In this document: positions 1 through 7,120 of the stretch, in pieces
How positions within the stretch are numbered: position 1 is the stretch's first letter
Layout of the letters: the number at the start of each line of letters is the position of its first letter
Source of the DNA: Frankia sp.
GTDB lineage: Bacteria > Actinomycetota > Actinomycetes > Frankiales > Frankiaceae
Assembly (NCBI GenBank): GCA_019689615.1
Contig: JADGHD010000091.1
Coordinates: forward strand, 1 to 11,912
DNA length: 11,912 nucleotides
Direction: 5' to 3'
Translations under genes and position numbers: made by a program
Notes under the pieces: generated by a model
What the model saw: only the letters and a program-made list of their open reading frames with translations
Databases searched by the model: none
Told to the model about the DNA's origin: nothing

Positions 1-58
1 CCCCCGGGGGCCGCGGGCCCGGCGGCGCCGCCGCGGGGGGGGGCGGGCGCCGGGCCGG
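1..58. other. Pure G/C low-complexity block at window start
   Basis: The first 58 bases contain no A or T and include runs of five to nine G. The block is open in the frame of the first gene but encodes only a Gly/Ala/Arg/Pro string unlike that family. It shares GGGCCCGGC-(GGC)-GCCGCC (15-32) with the block inside purM (3375-3389). A low-quality contig end or assembly artefact is the likeliest explanation. Confidence 0.6.
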
Positions 59-881
59 TAGCCGGTCGCGGCCGCGCCCACGGCGGCCGGACGACCCGCG
101 CCTGACCGAGGCGGTCACCCGGCAGTGGGAGCTCGTCGCCGAGCACGTGGCGGCGCTGCCGGACGCGGCGTTCGCGGCACCGAGCCCGCTGCCCGGCTGG
201 TCGGTCGCTGACCTGGCCGCGCACTGCGCCCGGTCGATCAACGCGCTGGCGGTGGCGATCCAGGCCGGTGGCGAAGATCAGCGGCCCGGCGCCGCCCAGA
301 CGGACGCCGTCGGCTACCTGGGCGGGGTGGGCGCGCGGGCCGAGGCGGTCGCGGACACGGCGCGGGCGGACGCCGCCGGGCTCGCCCCCCAGGATCTGCG
401 GGAGCGGCTGCGGGCCGCGGTGGCGGCGGCGACCGGCGCGCTGGCCGGCGCGCTCGCCGCGGCGCCCATGGGCGCTGGCGGGCCGCTGGACGTGGTCGTT
501 CCGACGCCGGGCGGCCCGGCCCGGCTCGCCGACTTCCTGGTGACCCGGGCCGTCGAGGGCGTGGTGCACGGCATCGACCTGGGGCTGGCGGCACCGGACC
601 GGGACGCGCTGCGGATCGTGGTACGGGCCCTGCTCGACCTGCTCGCGGCGCGCGCGCCGGGCCGGTCGGTGGAGGTGCGGGTGCCGCCGTTCGCGGCGGT
701 CCAGGTGGTCGAGGGGCCCCGGCACACCCGCGGCACCCCGCCGAACGTCGTCGAGGCGGACCCGGTGGCGTTCGTCCAGGTCGCGGCCGGCCGGGCGGAC
801 TGGGCCGCGGCCGTGGCCGACGGCCGGATCCACGCCAGCGGCGAGCGGGCCGATCTGCGCCCGTACCTCCCGCTGCTGTGA
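3..881 (+). CDS. DinB-like / sterol carrier family protein (mycothiol-dependent maleylpyruvate isomerase-like), 5' partial
   Basis: Two-part protein. The N-terminal part resembles the metal-binding domain of mycothiol-dependent maleylpyruvate isomerase. Numbered from the GTG at 147, the likely metal ligands are His26 (DLAAHCAR) and Glu137 with His141 (VEGVVHGID), the usual H...ExxxH set. The last 75 or so residues resemble the small bacterial sterol-carrier-like domain. GTG 147 is the first start codon in frame, but the frame stays open to the window edge, and the residues just before it (LTEAVTRQWELVAEHV) look like the normal first helix of this family. The true start is therefore probably upstream or hidden in the pure-G/C bases 1-58. 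The substrate is unknown. A relative of this protein beside purF is, as I recall, common in actinobacteria. The family is fairly sure; the exact function is not. Confidence 0.75.
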   Translation, partial: PGGRGPGGAAAGGGGRRAGSRSRPRPRRPDDPRLTEAVTRQWELVAEHVAALPDAAFAAPSPLPGWSVADLAAHCARSINALAVAIQAGGEDQRPGAAQTDAVGYLGGVGARAEAVADTARADAAGLAPQDLRERLRAAVAAATGALAGALAAAPMGAGGPLDVVVPTPGGPARLADFLVTRAVEGVVHGIDLGLAAPDRDALRIVVRALLDLLAARAPGRSVEVRVPPFAAVQVVEGPRHTRGTPPNVVEADPVAFVQVAAGRADWAAAVADGRIHASGERADLRPYLPLL

Positions 882-983
882 CGAGGGCCGCCCGGCCGCG
901 GCCTGACGCGGCGGGCCGACGGCGGCGGCCGGCCACGGCTCGCGCCCGCCTGGCGGAATTCGCGCTGTGACGGTGGTCGCCGC

Positions 984-1003
984 ACCCGCCCATTCGGGCG
1001 GGT
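984..1003 (+). terminator. Hairpin after the first gene (candidate terminator)
   Basis: Perfect 8-bp stem ACCCGCCC / GGGCGGGT with loop ATTC, about 100 bases after the stop of the first gene and 124 bases before the purF start. It has only a weak T tail (TTCT), which is common for actinomycete terminators. It separates the first gene from the purF transcript. Confidence 0.45.
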
Positions 1004-1062
1004 TCTGGGTAACCCTTGGCAGGGACGGCAGCTCCCGGTCGCGATCAGTGGGCGCTGGCCCC

Positions 1063-1086
1063 TTGACCACTGTTAGCGTGAAACGT
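1063..1086 (+). promoter_or_regulatory. Possible purF promoter elements
   Basis: TTGACC (1063-1068) resembles a -35 box, and TAGCGT (1074-1079) fits the TANNNT form of an actinomycete -10 box. They are too close together to be one promoter. If TAGCGT is the -10 box, transcription would begin near 1086 and leave a leader of about 41 bases. If TTGACC is the -35 box, the -10 at 17 bases (TGATGG) is poor. The 882-1126 gap otherwise holds only the hairpin at 984-1003. Confidence 0.25.
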
Positions 1087-1126
1087 GATGGCTGGCGACG
1101 GCGCGTCCACGGGAGGAACCCCCACG

Positions 1127-2935
1127 GTGCCTCAGGGCGACTGGCGACGGAACCGAGGAGACGCGGTGTCAGTGACCAGGGGGACGGCGGCTGCCCGCGG
1201 CGCGGACGGCGGCCAGGACTGGGCGGACGAGCTGCGCGACGCCGCCGGCCCGCAGGACGCCTGCGGCGTCTTCGGCGTGTGGGCGCCCGGCGAGGACGTC
1301 GCCAACCTCACCTACTACGGCCTGTACGCGCTGCAGCACCGCGGCCAGGAGGCGGCCGGGATCGCGGTCGCCGACGGCCGGTCGATCGTCGTCTTCAAGG
1401 AGCTGGGCCTGGTCGCCCAGGTGTTCGACGAGCGGACGCTGTCCAGCCTGTCCGGGCACCTGGCCGTCGGGCACACCCGCTACTCCACCACCGGCTCGTC
1501 CACCTGGGAGAACGCCCAGCCCTCCTACCGCACCAGGCGTTCGGGCGGCGGCATCGCGCTGGCGCACAACGGCAACCTGACCAACATCATGGAGTTGGCC
1601 GAGGAGCTCGGCGACGAGCGCGACGCCGGCATGCACGCCACCACCGACTCGGACCTGATCACCGCCCTGCTGGCCCGCCACGACGGGCCGACGCTGGTGG
1701 AGGCTGCCCTGGCGGTGCTGCCCCGGCTGCGGGGCGCGTTCTCACTGGTGTTCTCCGACGAGTCCACGCTGTACGCGGCGCGCGACCCGCACGGCATCCA
1801 CCCGCTGGTCCTCGGCCGGCTGGACGACGAGGCGAAGGCGCCGGCGGCGGCCGGCAGCGGGTGCTGGGTGGTGGCCAGCGAGACCTGCGCGCTGGACATC
1901 GTCGGCGCGCAGTTCGTCCGCGAGATCGAGCCGGGCGAGCTGCTCATCATCGACGCCGCGGGGCCGCGGTCACGCCGGTTCGCCCCGGCCGACCGGCACG
2001 GCTGCCTGTTCGAGTTCGTCTACCTGGCCCGCCCGGACTCGACCATCTCCGGCCGTTCGGTGCACGCCACCCGGGTTGAGGTCGGCCGGACGCTGGCCCG
2101 CGAGGCACCGGTGGAAGCCGACCTCGTGATCCCCGTGCCGCAGTCGGGCGTGCCGGCGGCCGTCGGGTACGCGGAGGCGTCCGGGATCCCGTTCGGCGAG
2201 GGCCTGGTCAAGAACTCCTACGTCGGCCGGACGTTCATCCAGCCGTCGCAGACGATCCGCCAGCGCGGCATCCGGCTCAAGCTGAACCCGCTGCGCGAGG
2301 TGATCGAGGGGCGCCGGCTGGTCGTCGTCGACGACTCGATCGTGCGCGGCAACACCCAGCGCGCGCTGGTGCGGATGCTGCGCGAGGCTGGCGCTGCCGA
2401 GGTGCACGTGCGGATCTCCTCCCCGCCGGTGCGCTGGCCGTGCTTCTACGGGATCGACTTCGCCACCCGGGCCGAGCTGATCGCCAGCGGCGCTGGTGTG
2501 GAGCAGGTCCGGGAGTCGCTCGGCGCCGACTCGCTGGCGTACGTCTCGCTGGAGGGCCTGGTCGCGGCCGCCCGCCAGCCGGTGAACGAGCTGTGCCGGG
2601 CCTGCTTCGACGGGATCTATCCGGTGCCGCTGTCCGACTCGGAACGGCTCGGTGGCAAGCACCGGCTGGAGACGATCGGCAGCGGCCAGGCGACCGGGCA
2701 GGCGCTGGCCGAGGCGTTCCGCCGGCGGGTGGTGGTCGGCATGAACGGCGCCGACCCGTCCCCCGACGACCTGGACGGCATCGGCGACCTGGCCGGCCTG
2801 CGGCTGACCGGGGACCCGGTCGAGGAGCTCGTCGGTGCCCGCGAGGGCCAGCTCGGGGCCGCCGGCCCCACCGGTGAGCCAGCGGAGGCCGGGCCGCGGG
2901 TCGCGCCGGCGGGCAGCGGCGGCGGCCGGCCGTGA
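1127..2935 (+). CDS. purF: Amidophosphoribosyltransferase (glutamine PRPP amidotransferase)
   Basis: Catalyses the first committed step of purine synthesis: PRPP plus glutamine gives phosphoribosylamine. It is cytosolic, about 602 residues. GTG 1127 is chosen because the product then begins MPQGDWRRNRGD, like the MPRGDGRLNHD start of streptomycete PurF, and GGGAGGAA (1111-1118) lies eight bases upstream. GTG/ATG at 1085/1088 and GTG 1166 (with GAGGAG at 1155-1160) are alternatives. Cys46 in QDACGVFG is the glutaminase nucleophile, exposed by removing a propeptide. QHRGQE is at 70-75. The PRPP loop VVVDDSIVRGNT is at 399-410. Cys293, Cys439, Cys490 and Cys493 (CRAC) fit the [4Fe-4S] cluster ligands of the Bacillus-type enzyme. 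The last 80 or so residues are a Gly/Ala/Pro-rich tail. The stop overlaps the purM start, so the two are probably translated together. Confidence 0.96.
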   Translation: MPQGDWRRNRGDAVSVTRGTAAARGADGGQDWADELRDAAGPQDACGVFGVWAPGEDVANLTYYGLYALQHRGQEAAGIAVADGRSIVVFKELGLVAQVFDERTLSSLSGHLAVGHTRYSTTGSSTWENAQPSYRTRRSGGGIALAHNGNLTNIMELAEELGDERDAGMHATTDSDLITALLARHDGPTLVEAALAVLPRLRGAFSLVFSDESTLYAARDPHGIHPLVLGRLDDEAKAPAAAGSGCWVVASETCALDIVGAQFVREIEPGELLIIDAAGPRSRRFAPADRHGCLFEFVYLARPDSTISGRSVHATRVEVGRTLAREAPVEADLVIPVPQSGVPAAVGYAEASGIPFGEGLVKNSYVGRTFIQPSQTIRQRGIRLKLNPLREVIEGRRLVVVDDSIVRGNTQRALVRMLREAGAAEVHVRISSPPVRWPCFYGIDFATRAELIASGAGVEQVRESLGADSLAYVSLEGLVAAARQPVNELCRACFDGIYPVPLSDSERLGGKHRLETIGSGQATGQALAEAFRRRVVVGMNGADPSPDDLDGIGDLAGLRLTGDPVEELVGAREGQLGAAGPTGEPAEAGPRVAPAGSGGGRP

Positions 2936-4079
2936 CCGGGGCGTCGTACAAGGCGGCCGGCGTCGACGTCGCGGCCGGGGAGCGGGCCGTCGACCTGATG
3001 CGCGGGCACGTCGCCCGGGCCAGCCGGCCGGAGGTGGTCGGATCGCTCGGCGGGTTCGCCGGCCTGTTCGCGCTGGACACCTCGCGCTACCGCCGTCCCC
3101 TGCTGGCCTCGTCCACCGACGGCGTCGGCACCAAGATCGCGCTGGCCCAGGCCATGGACACGCACGACACGGTCGGCATCGACCTGGTCGCGATGGTCGT
3201 CGACGACCTGGTGGTGTGCGGCGCCGAGCCGCTGTTCCTGCTGGACTACATCGCCTGCGGCCGGCTGGACCCTGACCGGGTCGCCCAGCTCGTCGCCGGC
3301 ATCGCCACCGGCTGCGAGCTGGCCGGGGGCGCCCCGGGGGGGGGGGGGGCCGGCCCCGCCCCCCGGGCGGCGGGGGGCCCGGCGCCGCCCTGGGCGGCGG
3401 CGAGACGGCCGAGCACCCCGGGCTGATGGGGCCGCAGGACTACGACCTGGCGGCGACCGGGGTGGGCGTCGTCGAGGCCGACGAGGTGCTCGGGCCGGAG
3501 CGGGTCGTGGCCGGGGACGCGCTGATCGCGATGGCGTCCTCCGGGGTGCACTCCAACGGGTTCTCGCTGGTGCGCCACATCCTGTTCGGCGAGGTCGACA
3601 GGGCCCACCCGGGTGGGATCGGCCCGGCCGGGCAGGCGGTGCTGCGTGCCCACGAGCCCACGCTCGGCACCACCCTGGGCGAGGTGCTGCTGACGCCGAC
3701 CCGGATCTACGCGCGGGACTGCCTGGCCCTGGCCGCCGCGACCGATGTGCACGCGTTCGCGCACATCACCGGCGGCGGGATCGCCGCCAACCTGGCCCGG
3801 GTGATCCCGGCCGGGCTGGCCGCGGTGGTCGAGCGGGCCAGCTGGACGCCGCCGCCGGTGTTCACGCTGCTCGCGGAGCGCGGGCAGGTGCCGGCGGCCG
3901 AGATGGAACACACGTTCAACCTCGGCATCGGCATGATCGCCGTGGTCGCGGCCGGGGCGGCCGACGCCGCGGTGAAGCTGCTCACCGACCGGGGCGTGCC
4001 GGCGTGGGCCGTGGGCACGGTCGAGCCGGAGCCCGGCGGCCAGACCGGCACCGCCCGGCTGGTCGGCGCCCACCCCTGA
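2932..4079 (+). CDS. purM: Phosphoribosylformylglycinamidine cyclo-ligase (AIR synthetase), reading frame broken by a 56-base G/C insert
   Basis: Catalyses ATP-dependent closure of FGAM to AIR, the fifth step of purine synthesis. GTG 2932 overlaps the purF stop (GTGA), a sign of coupled translation. The N-terminal part shows YKAAGVD, DGVGTK and the DLVAMVVDDLVV...AEPLFLLDY block typical of PurM. The C-terminal part shows SSGVHSNGFSLVR, LLTPTRIY, HITGGG and EHTFNLGIGM. The frame is open to 3333 (GCELAGGA), then 56 bases of pure G/C intervene, and the family sequence resumes at 3390 in another frame (LGGGETAEHPGLMGP). Removing 3334-3389 gives a continuous product of about 363 residues with no missing residue at the joint. 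Read literally, the first frame stops at 3426 and a second ORF starts with ATG 3426. Because the pathway is central and both halves are well kept, an assembly or sequencing error is more likely than a true pseudogene. Confidence 0.93.
3334..3389. other. 56-base pure G/C insertion causing the purM frameshift
   Basis: These bases are all G or C and include a run of 14 G (3336-3349). They sit between the codons for the last residue of GCELAGGA and the Leu of LGGGETAEHPG, which are adjacent in PurM proteins. The length is 18 codons plus two bases, so the frame shifts. The 3' part (3375-3389) nearly matches 15-32 at the window start. This looks like a low-quality join or base-calling artefact. Confidence 0.75.
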
Positions 4080-4100
4080 GCTTCCTGGACGAGGTCGCTG

Positions 4101-4120
4101 GGCCCGTGGGGTAACGGGCC
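4101..4120 (+). terminator. Hairpin after purM (candidate terminator)
   Basis: Perfect 7-bp stem GGCCCGT / ACGGGCC with loop GGGGTA, starting 22 bases after the purM stop. It has no T run. Its position directly behind the last gene of the purF-purM unit supports a terminator role. Confidence 0.5.
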
Positions 4121-4294
4121 GCCCCGCCGCGGCGCGCCAGCGATGGCCACCGCGCCGGCCGCTGCCGTGCCCGACGGATCCCGCCGCGCGCGGCCGCGCG
4201 CCACCAGGCCGTGTTGCGCCGCGGAAGGCGCCAGGAAACCAGCCGCCGACGAATGGACCAGCCAGGCAGGCCGATCTCCGTCAGCGTGCCGGTG

Positions 4295-4336
4295 AACGCC
4301 TACGGCGTTGGGGGAACCGCCACCCGCTCAGCGGTT
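4295..4336 (-). terminator. Hairpins at the 3' end of the DUF3073 gene
   Basis: Two small inverted repeats: AACGCC-TAC-GGCGTT (4295-4309), and AACCGC / GCGGTT (4315-4320 with 4331-4336), the latter with CCGC-TCA-GCGG inside it, so that the DUF3073 stop codon sits in the loop. They lie where the minus-strand DUF3073 transcript should end, facing the purM terminator. The rest of the 248-base gap between the convergent genes (4080-4327) shows nothing else I can name. Confidence 0.35.
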
Positions 4337-4537
4337 CGACCGACGGTCCTCGTCGTCGAAGTACGCGCTGTAGTCGTCGTACTCGTCGTCCGCGTACGGA
4401 TCTTCGTCCTCGGTGTCCCGAGCCGAGCCGCCAGCGCCCAGATCAGCCTTCAGGCGGTCGATGTCCATCGTTGGCGAGCTGTACTTGAGCTGGCGGGCGA
4501 CTTTCGTCTGCTTGGCCTTCGCTCGGCCGCGCCCCAT
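4328..4537 (-). CDS. DUF3073 family protein
   Basis: Small 69-residue protein of unknown function found across actinobacteria. The N-terminus MGRGRAKAKQTKVARQLKYSSP is strongly basic and is the hallmark of DUF3073. The last 30 or so residues are highly acidic, rich in Asp, Glu and Tyr (for example DEYDDYSAYFDDED). The ATG at 4537 has a strong ribosome binding site (GAGGGGGT, complement of 4544-4551) six bases upstream. The gene lies convergent to purM and downstream of the dehydrogenase gene on the same strand, the order I recall from Streptomyces (SCO4087-SCO4089). The basic head and acidic tail could suit nucleic acid or ribosome contact, but this is only inference. Confidence 0.9.
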   Translation of the reverse strand: MGRGRAKAKQTKVARQLKYSSPTMDIDRLKADLGAGGSARDTEDEDPYADDEYDDYSAYFDDEDRRSNR

Positions 4538-4671
4538 GGCTCGACCCCCTCGAACATGACGACGGGGACCCGCCCCGGTGCTCTCACTGTCTCGTGCTTC
4601 CCGAGACTACAGGGATCGCGGGGCGGTCGGCACGTCAACCCGTCAGTTGCCTGTCGGCGCAGCCACAAGTA

Positions 4672-4688
4672 CGGACTGTGACAGTCCG
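4672..4688 (-). terminator. Perfect palindrome between the dehydrogenase and DUF3073 genes (terminator or operator)
   Basis: CGGACTGTGACAGTCCG can form a 7-8 bp stem with a loop of one to three bases. It lies 75 bases after the dehydrogenase stop and 135 bases before the DUF3073 start, on their shared strand. It could end the dehydrogenase transcript or be a binding site for a dimeric regulator. A weaker stem, GCCGG-ATTTCA-CCGGC (4707-4722), lies nearer the dehydrogenase stop. No convincing DUF3073 promoter was seen; TTGACG (complement of 4633-4638) lacks a well-spaced -10 box. Confidence 0.4.
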
Positions 4689-4762
4689 GCCCTGGCCTGC
4701 CCGTTTGCCGGATTTCACCGGCGCGGCCGACGTCTGGACCGGCTAAGGCAGCTTCTGGCGCC

Positions 4763-5848
4763 CTACGGCACGAGGATCCGCCGAAGCCGGGCTATGCCCG
4801 CCATCCGCCGCTCCGCGTAGGCGCTCGCGGCGGCGGCCGGGGTGCGGCCCTCGGCCTCGGCGAGCGCGAACACGTCCAGCGTCGTCTGGTAGATCCGCGC
4901 CGCCGCGGCCTTGGCCCGCTCGGGCCGGTAGCCGCCGTCGCCCAGCTCGTCGGCGACCTGGATCAGGCCGCCGGCGTTGACCACGAAGTCCGGCGCGTAC
5001 AGGACCCCGGCGTCGGCGAGCAGCTTGTCGACGCCGGCGTGGGCGAGCTGGTTGTTCGCCCCGCCGCAGACCACCCGCGCGCCCAGCCGGCCGACGGTGG
5101 CGTCGGTGAGCACCCCGCCGAGGGCGTTCGGCGAGAACACGTCGGCCTCGATCTCGAGCAGCTCGCCCGGGTCGTCGACGATCGTCACCTCGGGGTGCCG
5201 CTCGCGCAGCCGGGCGAGCGCCGCCTGGCTCACGTCCCCGGCGATGACCCGCGCCCCGTCCGCCAGCAGGTGGCCGACCAGCCGGGAGCCGACCTTGCCG
5301 ACGCCGCTGACCGCGACGGTGCGGCCGGTCAGGCTGGGGGTGCCCCAGACCCGGCTCGCGCACGCCCGCATGCCCTCGAACACCCCGTAGGCGGTCAGCA
5401 CCCCGGAGTCGCCGGAGCCGCCGTACGCTGGCGAGCGGCCGGTGACCCACCGGCACTCCCGGCCCACCACGTCCATGTCCGCGACGTAGGTGCCGACGTC
5501 GCAGGCGGTGACGTAGCGCCCGCCGAGCGAGGCGACGAACCGCCCGTAGGCGCGCAGCAGCTCCTCCGACGAGTCCTTCGCCGGGTCGCCGATGATGACG
5601 GCCTTGCCGCCGCCGAGGTCGAGGCCGGCGCAGGCCGCCTTGTAGGCCATGGCCTTCGCCAGCGCCAGCACGTCGGCGAGGGCGGACTGCTCGTCCGGGT
5701 AGGGGTGGAACCTCGTGCCGCCGAGCGCCGGGCCGAGCGCGGTCGAGTAGACCGCGATGATCGCCCGCAGCCCGGAGTCGGGATCGGAGCAGAACACGAC
5801 CTGTTCGTGGTCTGGGGCGGCGTCGAACACCCCGCTCGCGGTCACCAT
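4763..5848 (-). CDS. vdh: Glu/Leu/Phe/Val dehydrogenase (valine/leucine dehydrogenase)
   Basis: NAD-dependent oxidative deamination of branched-chain amino acids to 2-oxo acids, feeding catabolism and precursors of branched fatty acids. The product is 361 residues, the normal length. ATG 5848 is chosen because family similarity begins there (HEQVVFCSDPDSGLRAIIAVYSTALGPALGGTRF). The frame stays open upstream to 6610, but that part is unlike the family. Lys70 (AMAYKAA) and Lys82 (GGGKAV) are the substrate-binding and catalytic lysines, with Asp117 in TACDVGT. The Rossmann motif GVGKVG is at 182-187 and Asp205 fits NAD specificity. CGGANNQLAH and APDFVVNAGG are characteristic. It matches the position of S. 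coelicolor vdh (SCO4089, from memory). Valine versus leucine preference cannot be decided from sequence alone. Confidence 0.93.
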   Translation of the reverse strand: MVTASGVFDAAPDHEQVVFCSDPDSGLRAIIAVYSTALGPALGGTRFHPYPDEQSALADVLALAKAMAYKAACAGLDLGGGKAVIIGDPAKDSSEELLRAYGRFVASLGGRYVTACDVGTYVADMDVVGRECRWVTGRSPAYGGSGDSGVLTAYGVFEGMRACASRVWGTPSLTGRTVAVSGVGKVGSRLVGHLLADGARVIAGDVSQAALARLRERHPEVTIVDDPGELLEIEADVFSPNALGGVLTDATVGRLGARVVCGGANNQLAHAGVDKLLADAGVLYAPDFVVNAGGLIQVADELGDGGYRPERAKAAAARIYQTTLDVFALAEAEGRTPAAAASAYAERRMAGIARLRRILVP

Positions 5849-5861
5849 GCCGCGAACCTTA
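5849..5861 (-). promoter_or_regulatory. Candidate -10 box for a leaderless dehydrogenase mRNA
   Basis: On the minus strand TAAGGT (complement of 5856-5861) fits TANNNT, and its last T is eight bases upstream of the A of the start codon. Transcription would then begin at or one base before the ATG. No clear ribosome binding site precedes the ATG, which agrees with a leaderless message. No good -35 box is visible. Confidence 0.35.
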
Positions 5862-5943
5862 CGGCGACCGGGGGAGCGCATGGGCGCCATCCCGTGCCGG
5901 CCGAGGAAGGTCCCGGCCGCCGGAGCCGGCCGCCGGCGGCGGT

Positions 5944-5966
5944 GGCGGGCTGTGGGGCGGGCTGTG
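5944..5966. repeat. Direct repeat in the divergent promoter region
   Basis: GGCGGGCTGTG occurs at 5944-5954 and again at 5956-5966, a 12-base period, roughly one helical turn. It lies in the 286-base gap between the dehydrogenase gene and the divergent hypothetical gene. A regulator could bind it in tandem, but it may be simple slippage. Confidence 0.35.
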
Positions 5967-6134
5967 TGCTGGGTCGCCGCGAACCCACGGCACAGGAGGG
6001 GCCCGAGCGTGCCAGGATCGATCCGGAACCGGGCGCGCCTGCCCCCGGCCGCGTCGGCGCTGGCAGCGACGTCGCGACAGGCGCCCCGGCCCGGGTCCCG
6101 TTGGCCATGTCGACTCACGAACAGGGTGGGAGCC

Positions 6135-6968
6135 GTGCCCGTCGTCTCTCCAGCGGCGTATCTGAGAGTGTTCGAACCACTGGCGGCGTTCCCACCCGCC
6201 GAGCGCCTGCGCTGGCAGCGGTTCGCCGCCGCGGCGCCGCCGCCGTCCCGGCGGGCGGGCAGCCGCCGCGAGCGGATGGTCGCCCTGGTCGCGACCGTGC
6301 GCCCGACGCTCGACGTGGCGACCGAGGCCGCGTTCGTGCAGGTGATCGATGGGCTGATGTACGTCTGCCCCTGGTCGACCCAGCTGCGGGTGTGGCAGTC
6401 GGCGCTGGAGTTCCGCCGGCTGATGCCGGAACGGGTGGCGGAGGCGTTCCTGCCGCGGCGGATCATCGACCCGGCCGAGACCGAGCTGGACCGCTGGCGG
6501 GCGCGCCGGCCGGAACTGAAGGTGCACATCCAGACCGCGACCTGGGCGGTGCCCGCGCCATGGTTCCTGCTGTTCGACCCATCGGAGCGGACCCTGGTGA
6601 CCGGGGACACCGCCGACCGGTCGCTGATCTACCGGACGGAGATCAGCCTGGCCCGGCGCCGGATCGCCGAGGCGATCGAGGCACTAGCCGCGATGCGGGC
6701 GGTCATGCCCGACCCGGCTGCTACCGAGGGGGTGGTGGAGCTGGCCCGATGGTTGGAGACATTCCACCCCAGGAGCAGGGTCGAACTGGACTACGACGGG
6801 TTGGTTGACCTGCTCGACGATGACGTGCTTCGGCGGGACACCTCGGTCGAGGACCTCGCTGAGGCGGTCCGGGCGTTACGCCAAGGGCGAACAGACCGCG
6901 CGGCCGAGGCATACGAGCGAGTGATCGTTCGTTGGCGACCCATGCAGGCAAGGGAATCCGCGAGCTGA
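6135..6968 (+). CDS. Conserved actinobacterial hypothetical protein (SCO4090-like)
   Basis: 277-residue soluble protein of unknown function. GTG 6135 is chosen because GGGTGGGAG (6124-6132) lies just upstream and the product then starts MPVVSPAAYLRVFEPLAAFP, which fits the family as I remember it. The frame is open further left to 5757 but without family-like sequence. Recognisable blocks are YLRVFEPLAAFP near the start, YVCPWSTQLRVWQSAL (about 76-91), TWAVPAPWFLLFDP (about 136-149), IYRTEISLARRRI (about 166-178), WLETFHPRSRVELDYDGLV (about 207-225) and AAEAYERVIVRWRPMQARE near the end. No transmembrane segment, signal peptide or catalytic motif is obvious. In Streptomyces a gene of this kind sits between vdh and bldC (SCO4090). 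The constant linkage suggests a shared role or regulation with bldC, but nothing in the sequence shows it. Confidence 0.85.
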   Translation: MPVVSPAAYLRVFEPLAAFPPAERLRWQRFAAAAPPPSRRAGSRRERMVALVATVRPTLDVATEAAFVQVIDGLMYVCPWSTQLRVWQSALEFRRLMPERVAEAFLPRRIIDPAETELDRWRARRPELKVHIQTATWAVPAPWFLLFDPSERTLVTGDTADRSLIYRTEISLARRRIAEAIEALAAMRAVMPDPAATEGVVELARWLETFHPRSRVELDYDGLVDLLDDDVLRRDTSVEDLAEAVRALRQGRTDRAAEAYERVIVRWRPMQARESAS

Positions 6969-7016
6969 TCGCGGGGCGTCGCTAACGCTGAGTCGCCGCT
7001 CGCTTCGGACGAGCCG

Positions 7017-7026
7017 TGACTAGTCA
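7017..7026. promoter_or_regulatory. Palindrome upstream of bldC
   Basis: TGACTAGTCA is a perfect 10-base palindrome about 95 bases before the bldC start, in a short stretch (6969-7120) with lower GC than the genes around it. It could be part of the bldC promoter or an operator. No clear -10/-35 pair was found there. Confidence 0.3.
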
Positions 7027-7120
7027 GCAGATGGTCCCGACGTGCCATGTCCGAAATGCCCCCGAAGGATGCACGATCTGTATGGGACGGAGCGACGCTC
7101 TGTGACGGGAGGCCAACGCA

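Noticed and set aside
238..993. Long minus-strand frames opposite the first gene
   Set aside because: Products are Arg/Pro/Ala-rich low-complexity strings, the usual shadow of a GC-rich gene; the plus strand has metal-ligand motifs and a recognisable family.
967..2079. 370-codon plus-strand frame over the 5' half of purF
   Set aside because: Arg/Gly/Pro-rich product without motifs; purF in the other frame explains the sequence.
3334..3389. Programmed frameshift or intein-like insert in purM
   Set aside because: The insert is only 56 bases of pure G/C with no slippery heptamer context or protein motif, so an artefact is simpler.
4211..4681. 156-codon plus-strand frame across the DUF3073 gene
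   Set aside because: Val-rich antisense translation of the acidic DUF3073 tail; the minus strand has the clear family sequence and a binding site.
5849..6610. N-terminal extension of the dehydrogenase frame
   Set aside because: The extra 254 residues do not resemble the family and overlap the divergent gene; ATG 5848 gives a normal-length enzyme.
5039..6808. 589-codon plus-strand frame over the dehydrogenase and hypothetical genes
   Set aside because: Spans two well-supported genes on both strands and gives a low-complexity product.
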